From G965232465 sp965232465 (GTDB taxonomy: Bacteria > Pseudomonadota > Alphaproteobacteria > JAQWUY01): a stretch of 64,000 nt of DNA. Both the position numbers and the translations under genes were made by a program. Shown here piece after piece: positions 36,713 to 45,071 of this stretch. Within the stretch, counting starts at the first letter, position 1, and each line of letters opens with the position of its first letter. The stretch lies in assembly GCA_965232465.1 (NCBI GenBank), contig OZ246977.1:2418001-2482000 (forward strand), written 5' to 3'. The notes under the pieces are model-generated. The model saw nothing but the letters and a program-made list of their open reading frames with translations. It was not told where the DNA came from and made no database searches.

Positions 36713-37014
36713 CAACATACATTATAACCCGCCATACGGCATCCCGCAATTGGATATTAAATAACTTGCCCGATACAAACGATACCCCAGAAATAATATC
36801 CCACCTCGACCCACAGGTTATACAATCTGGGGATACAGTGATTGGTGTGTTACCCCTACAAATTATTGCTGAGATTACCCGCAAAGGGGCAAATTTTTAT
36901 AGTTTTGAAATAAATGTACCTGCCGATTTAAGGGGAATCGAACTGACCGAAGAACACCTAAAAGCCTTGTCCCCTAAATTAATACAATATGAAGTTCATA
37001 AAATAGGAGAATAA
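36709..37014 (+). CDS. csx16: CRISPR-associated protein Csx16
   Basis: This 101-residue protein matches the Csx16 (VVA1548-type) family: MTTYIITRHTASRNWI at the start, GDTVIGVLPLQIIAEITRKG in the middle and VPADLRGIELTEEHLKAL towards the end. Csx16 is found only with type III CRISPR loci and has been proposed to be a ring nuclease that removes the cyclic oligoadenylate signal. Its position next to a CARF effector fits that role. The start overlaps cas6 by four bases, and the stop is three bases before can2. Confidence 0.88.
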   Translation: MTTYIITRHTASRNWILNNLPDTNDTPEIISHLDPQVIQSGDTVIGVLPLQIIAEITRKGANFYSFEINVPADLRGIELTEEHLKALSPKLIQYEVHKIGE

Positions 37015-37017
37015 AAC

Positions 37018-38211
37018 ATGACTGAACAGAACCCATATAAAGTTGACATTTTGTTTGCATTGGTGTCGGCCCAAACAATACCTAATATTGTGCATGCGTT
37101 TGATGATAGCATTAAACCCAAGAAAATGGTTTTAATATATACCCCAGAAATGTATCCAAAAGCCCAACACATTGAAAAAACCATTCGAGACAAAGTACAA
37201 GTATGCTTAGAAGGAATTGATGAAGAATCCGCATCATCGTATAATACAGCTTTGGAAGAAATATATAAATTGTATGAAAAATATAAAGCAAAATGTGGAC
37301 AGGACAAAGACTATCAAACCATCGGTCTAAACGCCACAGGGGGAACAAAGCTCTTATCTTTTGGGGCAATCTATGTGTTTCAAGAATTTGAATCAGAAGA
37401 TGCCATATTTTATATCGATATAGGCACAGGGGATTTACAAATGCTACACCGATACGGGCAAAATAAGAAATATAAGCAAAATCGGAAAATTGATGCCAAC
37501 ATTAGTATCAAAAGTTTCTTGTCCGCATATGGAAAAGAATGCGTTAGTTCTTGCAACAAGATCGATCAAAATTATAAAAACATTCGGGAACACCTGATTA
37601 AAAGCCCTGATCTTGTTAAAGGGATAAACAAAATATGTTATGAATTCAAGGATCAAAATGGAAAATTTTGCCCACAAAAAAGACCAGATACCAAAAAACT
37701 TTCTAAAAAAGCATTAAAATATTTACAGGACAATCAATTTATCACCTCACATAATGGTACTTACACATTTTCTGATGATGAAAAAGAATTTGATTTTATC
37801 AGTGGTGGATGGCTAGAAGAATATGTCTTTGAAAAGCTAAATGCTAGTCGTAAGGAAATTGGTATCACAGATATATTACTCAATGTAAAAATCAAGAACC
37901 CTGACAGTAAAAAAGAACAAGATAACGAAATCGATATCATGTTTATTAAAAACAACCAATTGCATATGATAGAATGTAAAACTGCCAACATGCAGCGGGA
38001 TATGAAATCAGACGACACTATATATAAAGCCCTTGCCATTCAACACGACCTTAAAGCGTTACAATGTAGAAGTGCCATTGCCAGTCAACAATCGTTAGAC
38101 AAGAAAGGTTCAAACCTAAAACCCAGTGCAACACGAGCACACCAAATGCGTATCAAATTATTTATAGATAATGATATTAAGGATATAGTTAGTCATGTAA
38201 AATCTTGGTGA
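37018..38211 (+). CDS. can2: Can2/Card1-type CARF nuclease
   Basis: This 397-residue protein has an N-terminal CARF domain with the ligand loop LNATGGTKLLSFGAIYVF (NATGGTK at 105-111) and a linker with a winged-helix-like part. The C-terminal PD-(D/E)xK nuclease has SGGWLEEYVFEKL (262-274), NEIDIMFI (Asp306) and MIECKT (Glu319, Lys321). This layout (DUF1887) matches Card1/Can2, which is switched on by cyclic tetra-adenylate made by Cas10 and degrades DNA and/or RNA. Catalytic residues look intact. Last gene of cas6-csx16-can2. Confidence 0.92.
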   Translation: MTEQNPYKVDILFALVSAQTIPNIVHAFDDSIKPKKMVLIYTPEMYPKAQHIEKTIRDKVQVCLEGIDEESASSYNTALEEIYKLYEKYKAKCGQDKDYQTIGLNATGGTKLLSFGAIYVFQEFESEDAIFYIDIGTGDLQMLHRYGQNKKYKQNRKIDANISIKSFLSAYGKECVSSCNKIDQNYKNIREHLIKSPDLVKGINKICYEFKDQNGKFCPQKRPDTKKLSKKALKYLQDNQFITSHNGTYTFSDDEKEFDFISGGWLEEYVFEKLNASRKEIGITDILLNVKIKNPDSKKEQDNEIDIMFIKNNQLHMIECKTANMQRDMKSDDTIYKALAIQHDLKALQCRSAIASQQSLDKKGSNLKPSATRAHQMRIKLFIDNDIKDIVSHVKSW

Positions 38212-38329
38212 TGAACAAGTGTTGTATTTTATTGCACAAAGTGCAGGAAAATAAACACCACACTGGGCGAGGGGTATTAGCCCCTTAAACTGTGCTATCG
38301 CCCCCAAATATCAGGATGCCATATATGAT

Positions 38330-39067
38330 TTATTGTGAAATAAATTGCGATACATATTGTTTTATTTCCGTAAAACAGGCGGATAAGGCATCTTGGTCAT
38401 GGGATCGTAGGACAATTTCTGTGGAAAATCCATCGTTGGTAAAATGGGGATATGACCCCACACTAACAGAGGTATAGGTGCTGGCGATTTGGGCAATACC
38501 ATCCCCAATCGTGCCTTCGCCAATTTTATCTAAAAAAATACTGTCCTTATATATGGGGGTACCACCCTGCATGTGGGTATGTATGGCATCGTTAAGCATC
38601 ACATTAAATATTTTGGGAATACCAGCACAGACAAAAATATTATCCACAACCGCCCCAGGTGCCAATGATATAGGATTGTTTAGTAATTGGCAGTTTTCCG
38701 GCATTAATGTCATATTTTTACGGGTTTGTGTCCATTCCAAACCTTTACTTGTATAATAGGCATCAAGACAGGCATAAGCTTTTTGATTAAATACCAATTT
38801 GCGGTGGGTTGCTTTGGCAACGCAAGCAAAGGTAATATCGTCATGTGTCCCCCCGATGCCACCACTGGTAAACACATAATCAAAACGGATTTTAAAATCT
38901 TGTACCGCTTCGATAATGCGTTGTGATTTGTCGGGAATGATAGCCACTTCACATAGCTGATATCCGTTTTCATCAAGGGTTTTTGCCAATGTGTTGATGT
39001 TTTTATCGGCTGTTCGCCCGCTAAGAATTTCATCGCCAATAACCAAAAATCCAATTGTTTTTACCAT
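38330..39067 (-). CDS. CinA N-terminal (molybdopterin-binding-like) domain protein
   Basis: This 245-residue protein is a stand-alone CinA-N/COG1058 domain: IGFLVIGDEILSGRTADKNINTLAKTL at the N-terminus and the MoaB/Mog-type loop FTSGGIGGTHDDITF. The C-terminal NMN-deamidase (PncC) domain of full CinA is absent. Such proteins are described as nicotinamide-nucleotide or ADP-ribose pyrophosphatase-like, but the substrate cannot be told from sequence. It faces the can2 operon tail to tail. Confidence 0.85.
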   Translation of the reverse strand: MVKTIGFLVIGDEILSGRTADKNINTLAKTLDENGYQLCEVAIIPDKSQRIIEAVQDFKIRFDYVFTSGGIGGTHDDITFACVAKATHRKLVFNQKAYACLDAYYTSKGLEWTQTRKNMTLMPENCQLLNNPISLAPGAVVDNIFVCAGIPKIFNVMLNDAIHTHMQGGTPIYKDSIFLDKIGEGTIGDGIAQIASTYTSVSVGSYPHFTNDGFSTEIVLRSHDQDALSACFTEIKQYVSQFISQ

Positions 39068-39097
39068 GTGTGTGCCTGTTATATATTATCCTGTTTT

Positions 39098-40438
39098 TTA
39101 TTTTAATCCTTTTAGAACCTCCAACCAGTGGATATCATAATTGCCAGAGATAAATCCTTCCTCTTCTAATAATTCCAAATGCAGGGGAATATTGGTTTCC
39201 AATCCATCAATAACATATTCCTGCAATGCCCGCTTCATGCGTTCAATTGCTTGTGCCCGTGTGGGGGCATGAACAATCAGTTTGGCAATCATACTGTCAT
39301 AATATGGGGGGACAGTGTATCCCCCATACAGGTGGCTATCGACCCGCACCCCCAACCCACCGGGGGCATGATAAATGTGTACTGTACCGGGCATTGGCAT
39401 AAAGGTTTCGGGATTTTCCGCATTGATACGACATTCAATGGAATGCCCATTCCAAGAAATATCATCCTGAGTAATGGACAATCCATATCCACTGGCAACA
39501 CGGATTTGTTCTTTGATTAAATCGACGCCTGTAATCATTTCTGTAATCGGGTGTTCCACTTGAATACGGGTGTTCATTTCAATAAAGAAAAATGCACCGT
39601 TTTCATACAGAAATTCCACTGTACCCGCCCCACGGTATTGCATTTTTTTCATGGCATCGGCACAAATTTTCCCAATATCTTTACGAATGGTATCAGTAAT
39701 CACAGGTCCGGGAGCTTCTTCGATAACTTTTTGGTGACGGCGTTGTACGGAACAATCCCGTTCGCCCAAGTGTACTGCATTGCCTTTGCCATCGCCAAAT
39801 ACTTGGATTTCCACATGGCGGGGTTCGCCAAGGTATCGTTCCATATATACGGCACCACTACCGAAGGCAGCAATGGCTTCGGTTTGACAAAGATTAAAGG
39901 CTTCTTCCAAATCGCTGGGGGCATTGGCAACTTTCATTCCCCGTCCACCGCCCCCTGCGGCCGCTTTAATAATTAAGGGGAAACCAATTTTTTCGCCCCA
40001 TGTTTTGGCTTGCCCAATGGTTTTCACTTCACCATCAGATCCGGGTACAACAGGAATCCCTAATTCGAGGGCGGTTTCTTTTGCCTTAATTTTGTCGCCC
40101 ATAATTTTAATATGATCGGAAGTGGGACCAATAAATACATATCCATGTTCTTCACACAGTTCGGCAAATTCGGCATTTTCCGACAAAAAACCAAACCCAG
40201 GGTGAATCGCCGTTGCCCCTGTAATATGTGCAGCACTTAAAATAGAGGGGATACTTAAATACGAATCTGTGGAACGGGGTGGACCGATACATACGGCTTC
40301 ATCGGCAATTTTTACATGCATGGAATCTGCATCAGCGGTGGAATGTACCGCCACGGATTTTATACCCAATTCCCGACATGCCCGTACAATCCGTACAGCA
40401 ATTTCGCCACGATTGGCAATGAGAATTTTACTAAACAT
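39098..40438 (-). CDS. accC: Biotin carboxylase subunit of acetyl-CoA carboxylase
   Basis: AccC (446 residues) carboxylates biotin on AccB in the first step of fatty acid synthesis. Visible signatures are SKILIANRGEIAVRIVRACR, the ATP-grasp Gly loop KAAAGGGGRGMKV, the conserved EAPGP and the catalytic FIEMNTRIQVEHPITEMITG. Length is normal. It follows accB by about 25 bases in the classic aroQ-accB-accC order. Confidence 0.98.
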   Translation of the reverse strand: MFSKILIANRGEIAVRIVRACRELGIKSVAVHSTADADSMHVKIADEAVCIGPPRSTDSYLSIPSILSAAHITGATAIHPGFGFLSENAEFAELCEEHGYVFIGPTSDHIKIMGDKIKAKETALELGIPVVPGSDGEVKTIGQAKTWGEKIGFPLIIKAAAGGGGRGMKVANAPSDLEEAFNLCQTEAIAAFGSGAVYMERYLGEPRHVEIQVFGDGKGNAVHLGERDCSVQRRHQKVIEEAPGPVITDTIRKDIGKICADAMKKMQYRGAGTVEFLYENGAFFFIEMNTRIQVEHPITEMITGVDLIKEQIRVASGYGLSITQDDISWNGHSIECRINAENPETFMPMPGTVHIYHAPGGLGVRVDSHLYGGYTVPPYYDSMIAKLIVHAPTRAQAIERMKRALQEYVIDGLETNIPLHLELLEEEGFISGNYDIHWLEVLKGLK

Positions 40439-40462
40439 GATATGATACCTCGTTATTACAGA

Positions 40463-40933
40463 TTATGATAATACAATTAAGGGTTCGTCAAATTCGACCG
40501 GATCGGTGTTTTCAACCAAAATTTCCGTAATTGTGCCATCCCGTGGGGCAACGATAGGATTCATGACTTTCATGGCCTCGACAATCAGCAAAGTATCGCC
40601 TTTTTTGACTGTACTTCCAACGCTGACAAAGGCATCAGCATCTGGACTGGGTGCCAAGTACACAGTACCGACAATGGGGGATTTAATCACATTTTTCATA
40701 TCCGCTTTATCGACCTTGGGTGCAGGGGTTTCTGATACAGGTTCTTGCATTGCAGGCGTAGGTGTCGGTGCCACAGGTAAGTCCGGTTGTGCCGTTACAA
40801 CTTGTCCCATAACTGTACGGGTGATTCGTACAAAAGAATCGCCATCGCCCACTTCAATTTCCGCCAAGTTTTCTTTGTTTAGCAACGCAGCCAAGCGACG
40901 AATAGAAGTCTGATCAAGTTCAAATTTACTCAT
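40463..40933 (-). CDS. accB: Biotin carboxyl carrier protein
   Basis: AccB (156 residues) carries the biotin. The C-terminal biotinyl domain has the acceptor motif VEAMKVMNPIVAPRDG, in which the Lys is biotinylated. SPIVGTVYLAPSPDADAFVS precedes it and includes the BCCP thumb region. A Pro/Ala-rich linker (about residues 50-75) joins it to the N-terminal dimerisation part. Confidence 0.97.
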   Translation of the reverse strand: MSKFELDQTSIRRLAALLNKENLAEIEVGDGDSFVRITRTVMGQVVTAQPDLPVAPTPTPAMQEPVSETPAPKVDKADMKNVIKSPIVGTVYLAPSPDADAFVSVGSTVKKGDTLLIVEAMKVMNPIVAPRDGTITEILVENTDPVEFDEPLIVLS

Positions 40934-41031
40934 GGTATTTTTCCTTTTACTCCGTAAGTTTATATATTACTATGTATAATATCAAATAAAGATTTTCCTA
41001 ATTGTATATGTTTAAAAATATGTACCAAAAA

Positions 41032-41457
41032 TCATGTATCTGCAATCTGTTGCAGGGCGTATTTATACCCATTGATGCCAAAACCACATAACACAGCAAC
41101 GGCTATATCACTGATATAAGTATGATGTCTGAAACTTTCCCGTGCCAAAATATTGGAAATATGAACTTCGTAAATGGGAATATTGACCGCCAGCAACGCA
41201 TCCCGAATGCCAATCGAAGTATGGCTGTATGCCCCTGCATTGATAATAATTGCCTCTGTGTTGCCATGCAATGTTTGGATTTTATCAATGATTGCCCCTT
41301 CGGAATTCGATTGAAAACATGTGACATCCATTTTTAAGTCCTTTGCCCATTTCATACACATATTTTCCAAATCGACAAAAGTTGCCGTTCCATATTCAGA
41401 CGGTTCCCGTATACCCAGCATATTTATGTTTGGTCCATTTATTATGGCAATCCGCAT
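41032..41457 (-). CDS. aroQ: 3-dehydroquinate dehydratase, type II
   Basis: This 141-residue shikimate-pathway enzyme dehydrates 3-dehydroquinate. It shows MRIAIINGPNINMLGIREPSEYG with the catalytic Tyr, the INAGAYSHTSIGIRDAL segment and the C-terminal VHISNILARESFRHHTYIS with the catalytic His and Arg. The frame is open 12 codons upstream, but AAGGAAA before the ATG at 41457 and the usual family start support that position. First gene of aroQ-accB-accC. Confidence 0.95.
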   Translation of the reverse strand: MRIAIINGPNINMLGIREPSEYGTATFVDLENMCMKWAKDLKMDVTCFQSNSEGAIIDKIQTLHGNTEAIIINAGAYSHTSIGIRDALLAVNIPIYEVHISNILARESFRHHTYISDIAVAVLCGFGINGYKYALQQIADT

Positions 41458-41696
41458 ATTTTCCGATTTCCTTATATGTCCAATACACCGCAAAGAATAT
41501 TATTTCCATATATTAATAACGATATGTGTTAGTCAATTTTATATTCCCACCAATGTAGTATACTTATGGTATCTCTGCAAGTAAAAAAACTAAAAAGAAA
41601 TTAAAAAATGGATGGGGAATGGTTCAATGAGGCATAACCAATTAAATCTAAATCAAATGTTTTTTTTATGCCTTTTACTTTAAAAAACGCTTTTCC

Positions 41697-41738
41697 GCAT
41701 GGGGCTATGCCCCACTGGGGCATAGTCTAATCCCATGC
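41697..41738. other. Large hairpin at the distal end of the CRISPR array
   Basis: Outer arms GCATGGG (41697-41703) and CCCATGC (41732-41738) enclose a perfect 9-bp stem, CTATGCCCC and GGGGCATAG, around ACT. In the minus direction a T-rich run follows about 20 bases later. It sits exactly where a minus-strand pre-crRNA would leave the array, so a terminator or end-processing site is possible. Confidence 0.5.
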
Positions 41739-42487
41739 TACCCCTTAAAAAATGGGGAATTGTTCAATAATGGTTGAATCATAATGGTTGAATCAGAAGT
41801 TGCAGTCCCCTTAAAAAATGGGGAATTGTTCAATTTTTTCACGGGAATTACCTTGTCAATGAAGGTTGCAGTCCCCTTAAAAAATGGGGAATTGTTCAAT
41901 CTCATCAGGCAATGCATACATGAAACCTGGGTTGCAGTCCCCTTAAAAAATGGGGAATTGTTCAAATAACCACCACTATCAAATCAATAAAAAAAGTTTC
42001 AGTCCCCTTAAAAAATGGGGAATTGTTCAAAATTTTAAGGAGATAGAAAAATGTTAGAAGAGTTTCAGTCCCCTTAAAAAATGGGGAATTGTTCAATCTA
42101 ATAAACTACTAACAGACTCTGCCGTTGTTTCAGTCCCCTTAAAAAATGGGGAATTGTTCAATTCTAGGGTTTTTAGTGTTTACTTTAAACTGTTTCAGTC
42201 CCCTTAAAAAATGGGGAATTGTTCAAATCTCATTAATAATCCCAGTTATATCAATAGTTTCAGTCCCCTTAAAAAATGGGGAATTGTTCAAAGTAAATCT
42301 GGAATGGATAATAACCAGCCCAGTTTCAGTCCCCTTAAAAAATGGGGAATTGTTCAAGCCGAGCGGCGGCGATTTGGTCGCTTGCCAGTTTCAGTCCCCT
42401 TAAAAAATGGGGAATTGTTCAACACACCTTATCCCTATACGCACGGCAGGGGGTTTCAGTCCCCTTAAAAAATGGGGAATTGTTCAA

Positions 42488-43011
42488 GCAGACTGAAATG
42501 TTACAGAGCCAATCGAAGTTTCAGTCCCCTTAAAAAATGGGGAATTGTTCAACGAATTTGAAGTTGTTAAGTGTAAAATTAAGTTTCAGTCCCCTTAAAA
42601 AATGGGGAATTGTTCAAAGTGCGTTGTCCCCGTACAGGCAAGCGTTTAGTTTCAGTCCCCTTAAAAAATGGGGAATTGTTCAAAATACTACTTTATGGGT
42701 ATAGGATTGACACAGTTTCAGTCCCCTTAAAAAATGGGGAATTGTTCAAGCAGACTGAAATGTTACAGAGCCAATCGAAGTTTCAGTCCCCTTAAAAAAT
42801 GGGGAATTGTTCAACGAATTTGAAGTTGTTAAGTGTAAAATTAAGTTTCAGTCCCCTTAAAAAATGGGGAATTGTTCAAAGTGCGTTGTCCCCGTACAGG
42901 CAAGCGTTTAGTTTCAGTCCCCTTAAAAAATGGGGAATTGTTCAAAATACTACTTTATGGGTATAGGATTGACACAGTTTCAGTCCCCTTAAAAAATGGG
43001 GAATTGTTCAA
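42488..43011. repeat. Tandem duplication of four CRISPR units
   Basis: The four spacers beginning GCAGACTGAA, CGAATTTGAA, GTGCGTTGTC and ATACTACTTT, with their repeats, occur at 42488-42749 and again at 42750-43011, each block being 262 bp. Smaller duplications are one spacer at 45948/46014, one at about 50831/50897 and a two-unit block at 55385/55517. Confidence 0.93.
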
Positions 43012-43917
43012 ATCATCTTTGGCATTAACATCATATCCGATGGTTTCAGTCCCCTTAAAAAATGGGGAATTGTTCAAAAAAATGTGCACAGCTACGATTC
43101 TTGGAGGGGTTTCAGTCCCCTTAAAAAATGGGGAATTGTTCAAATGTAGTACCCCAAATAACGGGTACTGTACAGTTTCAGTCCCCTTAAAAAATGGGGA
43201 ATTGTTCAAAACTCGTCGTGGCGTTTATGATTATGCCATAGTTTCAGTCCCCTTAAAAAATGGGGAATTGTTCAAATACACGCTCATCATTAGTATCGGC
43301 AAACAAGTTTCAGTCCCCTTAAAAAATGGGGAATTGTTCAAATTGATGCTTGGCACCTTGCTGTTGATTATGGTTTCAGTCCCCTTAAAAAATGGGGAAT
43401 TGTTCAAACAAATACCTATCCGTATAAATAGTGACCATGTTTCAGTCCCCTTAAAAAATGGGGAATTGTTCAAACTGTATTAACGCATTCTTCGAATCAG
43501 TATGGTTTCAGTCCCCTTAAAAAATGGGGAATTGTTCAAATTACATTAAAAGGCAATATTGATGGTACAAGTTTCAGTCCCCTTAAAAAATGGGGAATTG
43601 TTCAAATATCTCCGTATTTATTTCTAGTATATTCTAGTTTCAGTCCCCTTAAAAAATGGGGAATTGTTCAAAGTGAACCCCAAAGTGTTTGGAAATCTAC
43701 ATGTTTCAGTCCCCTTAAAAAATGGGGAATTGTTCAAATGATACCGCTTGCCAGCGCGGCCACTCTCAGTTTCAGTCCCCTTAAAAAATGGGGAATTGTT
43801 CAAATTTACACAATGAATTAAAAGAGCAAAACCGGTTTCAGTCCCCTTAAAAAATGGGGAATTGACTAGCCCCACTGATTTGGTCCATTTTTAGGTTAGC
43901 ACTTTTTTTCTCTATTG

Positions 43918-44793
43918 TCAATGATATTTGTCATGTAGCGTAGCGGAATGACGGATGTCATTGACAATGGGCTGCGTTTTTGGCACTGGTGGATTGTACC
44001 CCAACGCACTATGCGGACGGATATGATTGTATTCATACCGCCAGTTTTCTATGACAGCTTGTGCCTCAGTTAAAGTATCAAATATCTCCCTGTTTAAGCA
44101 CTCATCCCGAAGTTTACCATTAAAACTTTCATTATAACCATTCTGCCATGGACTGCCCTTATCAATATATGCTGTATCCACCTGCATACGCTTCAACCAA
44201 TCTTGTAGCCTATGGGCTATAAATTCGGATCCATTGTCAGAACGGATATGCTTAGGCATACCTTTTGTGATAAACAACCTGCCCATAATATCCAATACAT
44301 CCGTACTGTTCAGTTTATGCCGAACATCAATGGTTAAGCATTCTCGGCTATGCTCATCTATAACTGTTAATATTTTAATGCTTTTACCACTTCTGAGTTT
44401 GTCATGCACAAAATCATAACTCCATATATGATTTTGATACTCAGGACGAAGTTTAATACAGCTCCCATCACCAGCATTTGAACTACGGGGTTTGGGTATT
44501 TTCTGTGGCACTTGTAGTCCCTCCTTCTTCCAAAGCCGTTCAATCCGTTTATGGTTTACACACCAACCATAATTTTTTAATAAGGCACATATCCGCCGAT
44601 AACCATATCTAGGGTATTTTTGTGCTAGACGGTGCATATCTGATATTAAACGGCTTTCCTCATCAACATCTCGTTTCACATAACGAACCGTAGAGCGATG
44701 TGTCTTGAATAAACTACATAAACGCCGTTCTGATACATTGTAAAAAAACTTGGCTTTGCCAATAAAGCTTTTTACCCCGCCAGCACCTACCAC
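43918..44793 (-). CDS. IS407-group transposase OrfB
   Basis: This 291-residue integrase-type transposase shows the DDE triad regions WSYDFVHDKLRSGKSIKILT, IRSDNGSEFIAHRLQDWL and SPWQNGYNESFNGKLRDECL. The N-terminal HTH_21 region QKYPRYGYRRICALLKNYG is present. It begins at a GTG overlapping the orfA stop, so OrfAB could be made by a -1 frameshift or OrfB by coupling. It appears intact. Confidence 0.93.
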   Translation of the reverse strand: MVGAGGVKSFIGKAKFFYNVSERRLCSLFKTHRSTVRYVKRDVDEESRLISDMHRLAQKYPRYGYRRICALLKNYGWCVNHKRIERLWKKEGLQVPQKIPKPRSSNAGDGSCIKLRPEYQNHIWSYDFVHDKLRSGKSIKILTVIDEHSRECLTIDVRHKLNSTDVLDIMGRLFITKGMPKHIRSDNGSEFIAHRLQDWLKRMQVDTAYIDKGSPWQNGYNESFNGKLRDECLNREIFDTLTEAQAVIENWRYEYNHIRPHSALGYNPPVPKTQPIVNDIRHSATLHDKYH

Positions 44794-45071
44794 TTTCCCG
44801 AGTTAAATTCCTTTAAGATTTGATTGTCTAAACTCAAATCAGCAACAAGCTTCTTTAAACGGGCATTCTCATCCAATAATGCTTTTAAATCTTTGGCATG
44901 ATTAACATCCATACCACCATATTGTTTGCGCCACTTGTAATAAGTCGCATCTGATATGCCTAAATCACGGCACATAACACTGACTGTCATACCTGATGAT
45001 AACTTAATCTCTGCATCCCGTAATATACGGATAATTTGTTCTATACTCCGGGCTTTCCTATTCTTTGACAT
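44787..45071 (-). CDS. IS407-group transposase OrfA
   Basis: This 94-residue OrfA has RSIEQIIRILRDAEIKLSSG and a HTH (VMCRDLGISDATYYKWRKQY). The typical IS407-group C-terminus is DENARLKKLVADLSLDNQIL followed by KEFNSGKW. It lies just inside the TGACCTGCCCCC end of the element. Confidence 0.93.
   Translation of the reverse strand: MSKNRKARSIEQIIRILRDAEIKLSSGMTVSVMCRDLGISDATYYKWRKQYGGMDVNHAKDLKALLDENARLKKLVADLSLDNQILKEFNSGKW

Noticed and set aside
38250..38300. GGGG-TATTAG-CCCC hairpin between can2 and the CinA-N gene as a shared terminator
   Set aside because: The stem has only four to five pairs and no convincing T-run in either direction.
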